A program made the position numbers and the translations under genes. Source: Runella defluvii (GTDB lineage: Bacteria > Bacteroidota > Bacteroidia > Cytophagales > Spirosomataceae). Taken from it: a DNA stretch of 64,000 nucleotides. Positions within the stretch are counted from its first letter, which is position 1. Each line of letters begins with the position of its first letter. Shown here in pieces: positions 34,213 through 44,288 of the stretch. The notes beneath the pieces were generated by a model. The model was not told where the DNA came from. It saw only the letters and a list, made by a program, of their open reading frames with translations, and did no database searches. The stretch spans positions 212,077 to 276,076 of the forward strand of contig NZ_JACIBY010000010.1 of assembly GCF_014195535.1 (NCBI RefSeq), read 5' to 3'.

Positions 34213-36321
34213 ATGACAAATTCGAGTGTACATTATCGTGCATGTAATCTTTGCGAGGCCATTTGCGGCCTTGAAATCCACTACACGGGTCATCAAGTGG
34301 TTTCGATAGCAGGAGATAAAAGCGATCCGTTTAGCCGTGGGCATGTTTGTCCCAAGGCCGTGGCATTGAAAGATATTTATGAAGATCCCAATCGTTTGAA
34401 GAAACCCGTGCGCCGAACCGCTGCTGGATGGGAGGAAATAACGTGGGAAGAAGCGTTGGAGGAAGTCGCGGCCCGTTTGGGGAAAATTCAGGCAAGTGAT
34501 GGCTCTGATGCAGTCGCAATGTATGCGGGAAATCCATCGGTGCATAATTCTGGGACGTATTTGGCAGGAACGAATCTGATGAGGGCGTTGAAGACAAAAA
34601 ACATTTTCTCTGCCACTTCGGCCGACCAATTACCCCACCATTTTGCTGCTTGGCAGCAGTTTGGACATCCCTTTTTACTACCCATTCCTGACATTGATCG
34701 TACCGATTTTTGGTTGATTTTGGGAGCCAACCCCCTTGCCTCTAATGGAAGTTTGATGACCGCACCTGACGTGGCAAATCGTTTGAAAGCGATTCAACAG
34801 CGCGGTGGCAAAGTGGTGGTCGTTGACCCGCGTTATACCGAAACTGCCACCAAGGCCGACGCCCATTTCTTCATTCGTCCTGCTACGGATGTATTCTTAT
34901 TGTTGGCTATGTTACAGGTGATTTTTGAAGAAAAACTAGAAAAAGTGCCAGCCTATGCTGATGGATTGGAGGAGTTGAAAGCGCTAGTAGCGGCTTTTTC
35001 ACCTGAACAGGTAACTGAACGTACGGGGATTGAAACAGCACACATTCGACAGTTGGCTAGGGAGTTTGCCAATGCCCCATCGGCGGTTGCGTATGGGAGA
35101 ATTGGGTTGTCAACCCAAGCTTTTGGAGGCGCTTGTCAATGGTTGGTGAATGCCCTCAACTGTGTCACTGGAAACCTTGATAAAGCGGGTGGAGCCATGT
35201 TTACCCAGCCTGCCATGGATATTTTAGCTGCCTCCAAAGGGGAGTACAACAAATACAACCGTTACCAAAGTCGGGTACGTGGATTGCCTGAGTTCATGGG
35301 TGAACTTCCCGTTTCGACCTTGGCAGAAGAAATTTTGACGGAAGGTGAGGGACAAATAAAAGCGCTGATTACGAGTTGCGGAAACCCAATTCTCTCGACG
35401 CCAAACGGGCAGCAGTTGGATCGGGCGTTTGAAACGTTGGAATTTATGGTTTCCATCGACATCTATATCAATGAAACAACCCGCCATGCCCACCTCATTT
35501 TACCCCCTGCGACAGGCTTGGAAGTAGCGCATTATGATTTGACTTTTAATGCCTTGGCCATCCGAAATGTAGCACGATGGTCGGAGCCATTATTTTCCAA
35601 AGAAACAGGTACGAAATATGATTGGGAGATTTTTCAGGAACTAACAGCTCGTTTGACGGGCCATTATTCTCCCTCATTTACTCCCGAAGACCCGCACGCA
35701 AAAGTCGATTTAGCCCTGCGTTTTGGGAAATATAAATTAAGTTTAGATACGCTTCGACAACATCCGCACGGCTTGGATTTGGGAGCTTTAGAACCCTGTT
35801 TACCCGCACGTTTGCAGACTTCAAATAAAAAAGTTGGGTTGGCGCCACCGTTATTGGTCAAAGATGTAGAACGAATCAAAAAAGCGTTGGCACAACCTGC
35901 GTCTTCAGATTTTGATTTATTGCTTATCAATCGACGCCATGTTCGAGATAACAATTCGTGGATGCACAATTCAGAACGCTTGGTGAAGGGACGTAACCGT
36001 TGTACACTATTGATGCACCCACAAGATGCCCAACAACGAGGGATTGAAACGGGAGCGAAAGTCGAGGTACTATCACGGGTAGGAGAACTGAAGGTAGAGG
36101 TGGAACTGACCGAAAAAATAATGCGAGGGGTGGTGAGTTTGCCGCACGGTTATGGGCATGGGCGAGGCGGAGTTAGGCTAAATGTGGCGCAGGCTCACGC
36201 AGGGGTTAGCGTAAATGACTTAACGGATGAACAAGTGCTGGATGACTTGACGGGGAATGCAGTATTTGGAGGCGTGCCAGTACGTGTACAAAACTGCTAT
36301 GATTTGCGGAGTTTTGTATAA
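34213..36321 (+). CDS. single-subunit molybdopterin oxidoreductase (formate dehydrogenase/DMSO reductase superfamily)
   Basis: 702-aa Mo/W-bis-MGD enzyme. The N-terminal 4Fe-4S site is C11-X2-C14-X3-C18-X27-C46 ('CNLCEAIC' to 'GHVCPK'). Molybdopterin domains follow ('NIFSATSADQLPHH', 'ILGANPLASNGSLM', 'VVVDPRYTETA'), with a C-terminal dinucleotide-binding domain ('NRRHVRDNNSWMHNSERL', 'LPHGYGHGRGG'). No Tat signal is seen, so it is likely cytoplasmic. There is no in-frame TGA or obvious Sec. Neighbours give no electron partner, but mobA for bis-MGD synthesis lies 8 kb downstream. Substrate unknown. Confidence 0.88.
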   Translation: MTNSSVHYRACNLCEAICGLEIHYTGHQVVSIAGDKSDPFSRGHVCPKAVALKDIYEDPNRLKKPVRRTAAGWEEITWEEALEEVAARLGKIQASDGSDAVAMYAGNPSVHNSGTYLAGTNLMRALKTKNIFSATSADQLPHHFAAWQQFGHPFLLPIPDIDRTDFWLILGANPLASNGSLMTAPDVANRLKAIQQRGGKVVVVDPRYTETATKADAHFFIRPATDVFLLLAMLQVIFEEKLEKVPAYADGLEELKALVAAFSPEQVTERTGIETAHIRQLAREFANAPSAVAYGRIGLSTQAFGGACQWLVNALNCVTGNLDKAGGAMFTQPAMDILAASKGEYNKYNRYQSRVRGLPEFMGELPVSTLAEEILTEGEGQIKALITSCGNPILSTPNGQQLDRAFETLEFMVSIDIYINETTRHAHLILPPATGLEVAHYDLTFNALAIRNVARWSEPLFSKETGTKYDWEIFQELTARLTGHYSPSFTPEDPHAKVDLALRFGKYKLSLDTLRQHPHGLDLGALEPCLPARLQTSNKKVGLAPPLLVKDVERIKKALAQPASSDFDLLLINRRHVRDNNSWMHNSERLVKGRNRCTLLMHPQDAQQRGIETGAKVEVLSRVGELKVEVELTEKIMRGVVSLPHGYGHGRGGVRLNVAQAHAGVSVNDLTDEQVLDDLTGNAVFGGVPVRVQNCYDLRSFV

Positions 36322-36366
36322 CTTCAAGCCCCATTTTCACGTTTTAAAAAGAAAAATCGCTTCATC

Positions 36367-39300
36367 ATGCACTTTCGTTTTTACTTGATTTTCTGTGTGT
36401 CGGCACTGATTGGGTCAACTATGTATGCCCAGCGCTCGCCACTATATTCGACCGAACAGCAGCAAAAGATTAGAAATGTACGACAATCAATTGATAATCA
36501 ATACCGACTAGCGGCGGCTGAGTTGCAGCAATTAGCAAAGAAGAATAATTGGGTAGAACGACAGTCCTTTCCCGATGGGTCGGTGATGATTCTGGCAGGG
36601 GTAAGCGAAACGGGACAACCTTTGTATGATATTACCACGACCAACGTTGGGGCTGCCTTCACAACACGCACAAATACACTTTATAACGATGGCGGCCTTG
36701 GACTAAATTTGACAGGAGGTAGTGCGCCGATGAAAGACCGCTTGGCAATATGGGACGGTGGACAGGTACTTGGAACGCACACCGAACTGGCAGGGCGTGT
36801 GACTCAGGTAGATAATGTTACAACGACAGATGCCCACGCTACGCACGTCAGTGGAACCATGATCGCAACGGGGGTGAATCCTCGGGCTAAAGGAATGTCG
36901 AATGCCGCGACGCTTTTGGCCCATGATTTTAGCAACGATACCCCAGAAATGGTCAACTTGGCCCCTGATGTGTTGATTTCTAACCATTCTTACGGAACAG
37001 TTTCTGGCTGGCGTTATAATTCAGCCCGCCCTGGTACCGATGTGAACCGTAAATGGGAATGGTACGGCGATTCAACGGTTAATGAGCAATACGACTATAA
37101 AATGGGGTTCTACGACACCCGCGCGCGAGAATGGGATCGTGTTGCTTATAACGCGCCCTATTATTTAATTGTCAATGCCGCAGGAAATGCAAGAGGCTCA
37201 AATGGCCCTCCTGCGGGAACGCCGTATTTTTTGGGAGGCTCAACTCGGACTAGCACCATCCAACGAGCTAATCAGGATGGATATGATTTGATTGCGACCT
37301 ACGGGAATGCCAAAAATATCTTGACGGTGGGTGCGGTGAGTGTGTTAAGCAATGGCTACAACCAAATTTCAGACCCCCGAATTTCAAGTTTTAGTAGTTG
37401 GGGACCGACGGACGATGGTCGCATTAAACCCGATATTGTAGGCGTTGGAGTGAGTGTTTTTTCGACAACGTCCACGTCCAATAACGCTTATACAGTGCTC
37501 AGTGGCACCTCAATGGCATCGCCAAACGTATCAGGGTCGTTGTTTTTGTTACAGGAACTTTATCAGCAGCAAAACAAGAAATTTATGCGTTCGTCAACGC
37601 TGAAAGGCTTGGCAATTCATACCGCCGACGATGCGGGTAATCCTGGGCCTGACTATCAATATGGCTGGGGGCTTTTGAATATGAAGCAGGCTGCCGAAGT
37701 GATATTGAACCGTGATTTGAACCATGTATTGACAGAGCGTACGCTGGCGATCAATGAAGTTTATAGTACGCAAGTGGTTGCGTCGGGACGTGGTCCGTTG
37801 GTGGCTACCATTTGCTGGACGGACCCCGAAGCCCAAGCGAGTAGCGTATCGGCGGCGAATTTCAACAACCGAACTCCCAAACTAATTAATGACCTAGACA
37901 TACGTGTGAGTGATGGAACGATGGAATCGCTGCCTTGGATACTAGATCCGAATCAACCGTCGGAGAATGCAACGCAGGGTGATAATATTCGGGATAACGT
38001 CGAACAAATACGTATTACCAATCCCGTTCCTGGGCGTACTTATACAATTACCGTAAAGCACAAAGGAACCACGTTAACCAATACATCACAGGCTTATGCC
38101 TTGATTGTGAGTGGAATAGGCGGGAAGGTGTTTTGCGAATCGAAGGCAAATTCAAACGCAGATACCAAAATTGCCCAAGTGACATTCGGCAATGTGGTGC
38201 AAGCAGGAAAAGAGGGTTGCCAAGACTACAGCGATTTTACAACGCAAGTAGTCGCTGTGGCGGCAGGACAAACGTTGCCATTGGAAGTGAAACTAACAAG
38301 CTGTGGCGGCGATTTTGACAAAGTAGTAAAAGCATTTGTGGATTGGAATGGTGACGGTGATTTTGACGACCCCAATGAAAATGTGGCAACGTCGGATGTA
38401 CTAAAAGGTAATGCGACATTCAAAGCGGATGTAAAAGCGCCTTCTGGGTTAGTGGTAGGAAATTTGGCACGTGTTCGGATTGTATGCGTCGAAACCAACA
38501 CACCTTCGTCGGTGGTGGCGTGCGGAGTCTATGCCAAGGGCGAAACGCAAGAATACCTAGTCCGTTATGTCCGTCCAACGCGGGATGTAGCCTTGGCGTC
38601 GTTGGTAACTCCAGAAAATAATTTTTGTGGTAACCAACTGAAGAATATCACCGTACAGGTGAGAAATGTAGGAACCGAAACGCAACAAAATATCCCCGTT
38701 TCGGTGCAAGTGCGGGATGCCTCTGGTGCATTGGTTGGAACAATAAACGGGAATGTTAATCAAGCGATTGCTCCTTTTTCAACGGCTACGATGACACTCT
38801 CTGATGCACTGTTAAGTAAATTGGTGTCTGGTCAAAATTACCAGTTTATTTGCCGTACTAACCTTGCAAATGATCAAGATACGGCCAATAACGTTCTTCG
38901 TGAGGTTCGGACTGTTGCCGCCGTTCCAACGGTTACTTTGGCCACCGCGACTTACTGTGATACGGATCCGTTATCCTTGATTTCGCGGGATTCGGGCACG
39001 GCTTTTTGGTACGATAGTCCCACGGAAGCAAAGCCATTTGCGATTGGAAATTTTGCAAGTAGCTCGTTGAAAGTCCCCAACGGAACATTTTATGTGGCAT
39101 TAAATGACTTCAGTGGGAATGTAGGCCCAGCATCTAAGTCGCTTCACGGAGGAGGGTCTTACGCGGGAAATTTTGGCCCTGCGCCGTTGATTAAAACCGA
39201 AGTACCTTTGATTCTTGAAAGTGCCCGATTATACACGGCTACGTCGGGTCGATTGACTTTTACCGTCATGGGGCTGGACGACCGATTCGTGTCGAGTACG

Positions 39301-40401
39301 ACAATAGACGTGACGGCCAGCCGAAACCCCAATGTACCGAATACGGGCGCACCTGCGGGACAATATGCGGATGACCCTTCGGACGAAGGGAAAGTCTATC
39401 CGCTCAATCTGTCGATTCCGCAAGCGGGGAATTATAAAATCACCATTGAATACGAAAACGGTGCCACGATTTACCGTAGCAATGTGGGGGTCACGGGTTT
39501 CCCGTATAGCATTCCTGGGGTGATTGCGTTGCGCGGAGCGCTGTTTGCCCAAAACAATACCGTGGATACCCTTACCAATGCGTATTATTATTTGTACGAT
39601 TTGAAAGTTAAATCATTTGGCTGTCCGAGTGAAAGAGTGGCAATTGCCGCCAAAACCGCTACTAAGTCCACCCCAAGCATTAGTTTTGACGGGGCTGCGA
39701 GTATTTGTGAAGGTAGTTCTCTGACCCTGAAAGCACCAGTAAATGCGGGGATTTATCAGTGGTATTTCAACAGTCAGCCAGTTAGCGGAGCCGTCGGCAA
39801 CAGTTTTGATGCAATCCAGGCGGGTAATTATGCGGTAAGCACTTCGGTCAATAATTGTTTGCCAACGTTATCGACGCCCGTCGCCTTGACTACCCGTAAG
39901 CCCGAGAAGCCTACCATCACCGTTGTGGATGGAATTACGCTTCGTTCTAATGCGACGACAAGTAATCAATGGTTGATCAATGGTTTGCCAATTCCTGGCG
40001 CAACGTCGGCTACGTTTACGGCGTTTCAAACGGGCAGTTATTCCGTAAGGGCCAACGTGAGTGGCTGCGGAGAAGTGGTATCGGATGAAGTCAGAATTAC
40101 CATTACAGCTTTGGAGGACAATGCTACCTCGACCGTTGCAACCTCTAGGGTGTATCCCAATCCTGCGCACGCATTTTTGGTATGTGAATACGTACCGCCG
40201 ACCAATACCAAACCGACAGCCATCAGAGCAACGCTCTACGACTTAGGCGGCCGAATGGTAGGACAACAGCAAATGGAAAAAATTGAAAAAACATTTCGGA
40301 CGCAGTTTAACGTAACTTTTTTGCAAAGCGGTACGTTTTTTGCTATATTCGAAGAGGAGGGTACACCAATGCGCGTTGTGCATACGATACAGAAGCTTTA
40401 G
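36367..40401 (+). CDS. secreted S8 (subtilisin-like) protease with T9SS sorting domain, 1344 aa
   Basis: Signal peptide ('IGSTMYAQ') then a divergent subtilase domain with triad Asp130 ('AIWDGG'), His160 ('DAHATHVSGTM') and Ser382 ('LSGTSMASPNVSG'). After it come a P-domain-like beta-sandwich, and a GEVED-like calcium-binding domain ('DWNGDGDFDDPNE'). A CARDB-like domain ('VQVRNVGTETQQN') and two Ig-like repeats of the PKD/Ig 'YQWYFNSQPV' type follow. The C-terminal 'SRVYPNPAHAFL' domain is the T9SS type A sorting signal. The enzyme is expected to be exported by T9SS and anchored or released at the surface. A paralogue follows after 23 bp. Confidence 0.92.
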   Translation: MHFRFYLIFCVSALIGSTMYAQRSPLYSTEQQQKIRNVRQSIDNQYRLAAAELQQLAKKNNWVERQSFPDGSVMILAGVSETGQPLYDITTTNVGAAFTTRTNTLYNDGGLGLNLTGGSAPMKDRLAIWDGGQVLGTHTELAGRVTQVDNVTTTDAHATHVSGTMIATGVNPRAKGMSNAATLLAHDFSNDTPEMVNLAPDVLISNHSYGTVSGWRYNSARPGTDVNRKWEWYGDSTVNEQYDYKMGFYDTRAREWDRVAYNAPYYLIVNAAGNARGSNGPPAGTPYFLGGSTRTSTIQRANQDGYDLIATYGNAKNILTVGAVSVLSNGYNQISDPRISSFSSWGPTDDGRIKPDIVGVGVSVFSTTSTSNNAYTVLSGTSMASPNVSGSLFLLQELYQQQNKKFMRSSTLKGLAIHTADDAGNPGPDYQYGWGLLNMKQAAEVILNRDLNHVLTERTLAINEVYSTQVVASGRGPLVATICWTDPEAQASSVSAANFNNRTPKLINDLDIRVSDGTMESLPWILDPNQPSENATQGDNIRDNVEQIRITNPVPGRTYTITVKHKGTTLTNTSQAYALIVSGIGGKVFCESKANSNADTKIAQVTFGNVVQAGKEGCQDYSDFTTQVVAVAAGQTLPLEVKLTSCGGDFDKVVKAFVDWNGDGDFDDPNENVATSDVLKGNATFKADVKAPSGLVVGNLARVRIVCVETNTPSSVVACGVYAKGETQEYLVRYVRPTRDVALASLVTPENNFCGNQLKNITVQVRNVGTETQQNIPVSVQVRDASGALVGTINGNVNQAIAPFSTATMTLSDALLSKLVSGQNYQFICRTNLANDQDTANNVLREVRTVAAVPTVTLATATYCDTDPLSLISRDSGTAFWYDSPTEAKPFAIGNFASSSLKVPNGTFYVALNDFSGNVGPASKSLHGGGSYAGNFGPAPLIKTEVPLILESARLYTATSGRLTFTVMGLDDRFVSSTTIDVTASRNPNVPNTGAPAGQYADDPSDEGKVYPLNLSIPQAGNYKITIEYENGATIYRSNVGVTGFPYSIPGVIALRGALFAQNNTVDTLTNAYYYLYDLKVKSFGCPSERVAIAAKTATKSTPSISFDGAASICEGSSLTLKAPVNAGIYQWYFNSQPVSGAVGNSFDAIQAGNYAVSTSVNNCLPTLSTPVALTTRKPEKPTITVVDGITLRSNATTSNQWLINGLPIPGATSATFTAFQTGSYSVRANVSGCGEVVSDEVRITITALEDNATSTVATSRVYPNPAHAFLVCEYVPPTNTKPTAIRATLYDLGGRMVGQQQMEKIEKTFRTQFNVTFLQSGTFFAIFEEEGTPMRVVHTIQKL

Positions 40402-40424
40402 AGCGCGCGCTGTACTTGATAGGA

Positions 40425-43238
40425 ATGGCAATTATTTTACCCCTTACACTATTATTTTTTTTTACTCGGCTGATAAACAGGTGTTTTATGGTGCTCTGTT
40501 TATCAGCCGCTACATTCTTCGTTGGCGTTCAAGCGCAAGTTGTACCACTTTTGAAGAACGATTCTGTCTCTCATTTCTTCGTCAACAGTCTTCAACAACG
40601 CTATACCCAAAATCGTCAATGGGCGCTCAAAAATGCAAAAAAGAAAGGTTGGTTTACTAGCAAAAAATATGCCAACGGACGAATTTTGACTTTACAAGGA
40701 GTGGACGCAGTCGGCGAGCCTGTCTATTATACCAGCCATAATGTCGTCGCTTCGATGGGAACACATACCACGGGGCTTTACGTTGGTGGGGGGCTGGGTG
40801 TGGACTTAAAAGGGGATTTGCCTGAGCTCGACGGGCGCCTTTGTATTTGGGATGGTGGCTTGCCGCGCTTGTCTCACGTTGAATTTGGAGGTAGGGTACG
40901 ACTAAAAGACCAAAGTACGGTCTTGAGTGATCATGCCACCCACTTGTCGGGAACGATGGCTGCCGCAGGGGTTAATCCGCAAGTGAAAGGAATGGCCTTC
41001 GGGGCAAAATTGGACGTTTGGGACTATACCGACGATTTGGTAGAAATGGCCCGAGAAGCGACTCGAATGCTCATTTCAAATCATGCTTATGGCCCCGTGG
41101 TGGGTTGGGTTTTTAACGAAAATCGCCCAGGAACCAACCCCAACCTTAAATGGGAATGGTGGGGAAATACGTCAATTAGCGCAACAGAAGATTATCGTTT
41201 TGGGTTTTATGACGACAAAGCCCGCGATTTAGACCAACTGGCCGCAAACAGCCCTTATTACTTAATCGTAAAATCGGCCGATAACAAACATGCCGAAACG
41301 GGTCCCCCTATTGGTTCTCCTTATTTTTTGAGAAATACTAGCCAAACTAGTTTGCTGGAACGCAGCCGCAATGATGCCTATGACGCTATTCCGTCGGAGG
41401 CGAATGCTAAAAATATTTTAACGGTGGGCGGTGCCGCTATTCAACTGCAAGGAACGACCATTACTGATTTTAAAGTGGCTGATTTTAGTGGTTGGGGCCC
41501 TACAGACGACGGGCGTATTAAACCCGATTTGCTGGGGGTTGGGAGCAACATTATTTCCTCGATTGCCTCCTCCAACAATGCCTACGCGACCATGTCGGGG
41601 ACTTCTACCGCCAGCGCCAATGTATCAGGGTCGTTGATTTTGCTGCAAGAGCTTTTTTACCGTCGTCAAAATTATTTTATGCGTTCGGCTACGTTGAAGG
41701 GCCTGGTGCTTCATACTGCAAGTACCCCAAAAGGAAAAGTGGGGCCAAGTTATGAGTACGGATGGGGTTTGCTGAACGCCGAAAAAGCTGCTCAAGTAGT
41801 GCTTAATACGGTGAACCGACACGTATTGTTGGAAAATACGTTGAAACAAAACGAAACCTACCAGCAAAAAGTCATCGCCGCAGGTACCGAACCGCTGATT
41901 GTAACACTCTCTTGGACCGACCCAGAGGGGATTGCGACGGGTATTTCTACCCAAAATGTAGATAGTCCGTCGTTGAAATTAATCAATGATTTGGACGTTC
42001 GCTTGACCGACGAAGCTGGAACAACCTACTTCCCTTGGGTGCTCGACCCTACGAAGCCCACTCAGGCAGCTACGGGCGGTGACAACATTCGAGATAATGT
42101 AGAGCAGGTACTTATTCTGACTCCTCCGACGGGGAAGGTTTATACCGTGACCGTACGGCATAAACGTACCTTGAGAAATAACGGACAGCCCTACACACTG
42201 ATTATGAGCGGTGTAAAGCCGCAAGATTGTGTGGCAGCAGTGCAAATGCTGAAAGGACAAGACACTACCATTTGTAGCAGCAATAAAGTGCAGTTGCAAG
42301 TGCAGGGAGACAACGCCATCACTTACCAATGGCTGAAAGATGGAAACGTGGTTGGCACCACCACCACGCCTACCTACGAAATTACGCAAGCAGGAGTGTA
42401 TAGTGTAAAAGCCATTGGGTACCAGTGTTCGGCACAATCGAAAACAATATCGGTCGCCGTGACCAATGTCAATGCCAAAATAACCCCAGAAGGTACCGCG
42501 ACCATTTGCGCGGGTACCCCTATTTTACTGACAGCCAGTGCGGGTTCGGGATATAGATATCAATGGCGTCGGGATGGAGAAAATATTGCTGGCGCAACCA
42601 CCTCAACCCTCAATCCTACCGAAGCAGGCAATTACAGTGTGGTGATTACGGCAGGGCGTTGTGTGGTCACAACCCCGTCCACCCAACTTGTTTCGTCGCT
42701 ACAACGTCCCGTCATTTCAACCAATAGCGGGACAATTATTCCGCCAAGCGGAAGTATTCGTCTTACAACGAGTACAGGAGAAGGAATGACCTATCGCTGG
42801 TTTTTGAATGGGACGGTGATTCCTACTGCAACGGGGCCACGATTGGTGGCAGCCCTCGCAGGAAAATATAGCGTAGAAATTACCCAGCGAGGATGTTCGA
42901 TTGCGTCAAAAGTACTTGAACTGACCAATACCCAATACGCGCCTAATAGCCCGATTACGAACAGCCCACCCGAAATTTTAATCTTAAAAGAAAAGCTCTC
43001 GCTGTATCCCAATCCCGTGGTAGATGCCTTGACGGTAGCGTACGAATCGGACAATACGTATGATTTAACGGCCGAAATTATCACCAACGATGGACGAACG
43101 CTCGCGCAAAAGCTTCTTTATGACAACGGAAGCGTTTTCTTGAACCAGTTTGATGTATCAGAATTGCCCACTGGGCAGTATTTTATTCGGGTAAGCGACG
43201 GGCGACGGGTGATTGCAAAGCCTTTTATTAAGCACTAA
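40425..43238 (+). CDS. secreted S8 protease paralogue with T9SS sorting domain, ~937 aa
   Basis: Paralogue of the preceding protease: same divergent catalytic domain, with Asp143 ('CIWDGG'), His173 ('DHATHLSGTM') and Ser394. The Ser motif is 'MSGTSTASANVSG', so the usual Met-Ala-Ser-Pro reads Thr-Ala-Ser-Ala-Asn; the nucleophile is kept. It lacks the GEVED and CARDB domains but has three Ig-like repeats ('YQWLKDGNVV', 'YQWRRDGENI', 'YRWFLNGTVI') and a C-terminal sorting domain ('LSLYPNPVVDALTV'). Start could be ATG 40425 (long signal region) or ATG 40488 ('MVLCLSAATFFVGVQAQ', a textbook signal peptide). The second lies in the loop of a perfect 14-bp hairpin. A tandem duplication is likely. 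Confidence 0.88.
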   Translation: MAIILPLTLLFFFTRLINRCFMVLCLSAATFFVGVQAQVVPLLKNDSVSHFFVNSLQQRYTQNRQWALKNAKKKGWFTSKKYANGRILTLQGVDAVGEPVYYTSHNVVASMGTHTTGLYVGGGLGVDLKGDLPELDGRLCIWDGGLPRLSHVEFGGRVRLKDQSTVLSDHATHLSGTMAAAGVNPQVKGMAFGAKLDVWDYTDDLVEMAREATRMLISNHAYGPVVGWVFNENRPGTNPNLKWEWWGNTSISATEDYRFGFYDDKARDLDQLAANSPYYLIVKSADNKHAETGPPIGSPYFLRNTSQTSLLERSRNDAYDAIPSEANAKNILTVGGAAIQLQGTTITDFKVADFSGWGPTDDGRIKPDLLGVGSNIISSIASSNNAYATMSGTSTASANVSGSLILLQELFYRRQNYFMRSATLKGLVLHTASTPKGKVGPSYEYGWGLLNAEKAAQVVLNTVNRHVLLENTLKQNETYQQKVIAAGTEPLIVTLSWTDPEGIATGISTQNVDSPSLKLINDLDVRLTDEAGTTYFPWVLDPTKPTQAATGGDNIRDNVEQVLILTPPTGKVYTVTVRHKRTLRNNGQPYTLIMSGVKPQDCVAAVQMLKGQDTTICSSNKVQLQVQGDNAITYQWLKDGNVVGTTTTPTYEITQAGVYSVKAIGYQCSAQSKTISVAVTNVNAKITPEGTATICAGTPILLTASAGSGYRYQWRRDGENIAGATTSTLNPTEAGNYSVVITAGRCVVTTPSTQLVSSLQRPVISTNSGTIIPPSGSIRLTTSTGEGMTYRWFLNGTVIPTATGPRLVAALAGKYSVEITQRGCSIASKVLELTNTQYAPNSPITNSPPEILILKEKLSLYPNPVVDALTVAYESDNTYDLTAEIITNDGRTLAQKLLYDNGSVFLNQFDVSELPTGQYFIRVSDGRRVIAKPFIKH
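40467..40509 (+). promoter_or_regulatory. 14-bp perfect hairpin enclosing an ATG of the second protease gene
   Basis: CGGCTGATAAACAG (40467-40480) and CTGTTTATCAGCCG (40496-40509) are exact reverse complements with a 15-nt loop. The loop holds ATG 40488, the better signal-peptide start. Could limit initiation or mark a transcription break between the paralogues. Confidence 0.5.
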
Positions 43239-43298
43239 CAACAACGCTGAACTTTGACAAAGAAAAGTTATGTTTGTCTTTGTAAAGTCGTTTTGTTT

Positions 43299-44288
43299 AT
43301 GCCTCTTTTGCGTACGCACACCCACCAGCCTCCACGGTGGCTTCCCAATGGCCACTATCAGAGCATATTTCCTGCCTTGTTTCGGAAAATTAAACCACCG
43401 TATCAGCGTGAACGTCTCACGACGCTCGACGATGATTTTCTGGATATTGACTGGAGTTTCGCACCCTCAACTTCTACTGACATTGTTTCAAAGCCACCCT
43501 TGGTGATTCTTTCGCATGGATTGGAAGGAAGTAGCACGCGTCAGTACATCACAGGAATGGTCCGTTTGCTGAATCATCATGGATACGATTGCTTGGCGTG
43601 GAACTACCGCAGTTGTAGCGGAGAAATCAATCGTCAGCTTCGGTTTTATCACAGTGGCGAAACCTCTGATTTGGACTTTGTGGTGAAGTATGCCATTGCC
43701 AAAGGCTATACGGAGATTTCACTGATGGGCTTTAGTTTGGGGGGGAACGTAACGCTAAAGTACGCTGGCGAACGAGGAAAAACGTTGCCCAAGCAGATTC
43801 ATAAAGTGGTGGTTTTTAGCGTGCCAATGGATTTGTTGGGCTGTAGCCGAAACATCGAAAAACCAGAAAATAAGGTTTATCTATGGCGTTTTTTGCAAAC
43901 ACTAAAGCCAAAAATTGAAGCCAAAGCTACCCAATATCCCGACCGTTTCGATGTTTCGCAATGGGAGAAGGTGAAAACATTTTGGGATTTTGACCATATT
44001 TATACGGGGCCATTGCATGGGTTTTTAGGAGCGGATGACTACTATCGGCGCTGTAGTTCTACCTATTTTGTCGAAGGAATTGCGGTGCCAACCCTCATTG
44101 TGAATGCCGAAAACGATCCGTTGGTTCCTTACCAAAGTTTGCCCATCAAGACTATTACAGCTATGCCCAATGTGTGGCTAGAACTTACTGCGCAAGGCGG
44201 GCATTGCGGGTTTCGACCCCGACGTTTTGACCAAAAAGGGGCTTATTGGTCGGAAGTAAGGGCACTAGAGTTCTTACAAAAACCATGA
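43299..44288 (+). CDS. YheT-family alpha/beta hydrolase
   Basis: 329-aa hydrolase. N-terminal 'PPRWLPNGHYQSIFPALFRK' is the YheT/ABHD1-3 signature. Oxyanion region 'LVILSHGLEGSS', nucleophile Ser in 'LMGFSLGGNVTLKY', Asp in 'NAENDPLVP' and His in 'QGGHCGF' complete the triad. Members are esterases of uncertain substrate. Start 43299 fits the family; TATGTTTG at 43269-43276 is a possible -7 box. The stop overlaps the mobA start (ATGA), so the two are translationally coupled. Confidence 0.9.
   Translation: MPLLRTHTHQPPRWLPNGHYQSIFPALFRKIKPPYQRERLTTLDDDFLDIDWSFAPSTSTDIVSKPPLVILSHGLEGSSTRQYITGMVRLLNHHGYDCLAWNYRSCSGEINRQLRFYHSGETSDLDFVVKYAIAKGYTEISLMGFSLGGNVTLKYAGERGKTLPKQIHKVVVFSVPMDLLGCSRNIEKPENKVYLWRFLQTLKPKIEAKATQYPDRFDVSQWEKVKTFWDFDHIYTGPLHGFLGADDYYRRCSSTYFVEGIAVPTLIVNAENDPLVPYQSLPIKTITAMPNVWLELTAQGGHCGFRPRRFDQKGAYWSEVRALEFLQKP

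Noticed and set aside
34213..36321. Selenocysteine formate dehydrogenase
   Set aside because: No in-frame TGA and no bacterial SECIS-like hairpin seen.
40425..43238. Inactive protease pseudo-enzyme
   Set aside because: Asp, His and Ser of the triad are all present despite the altered residues around Ser.
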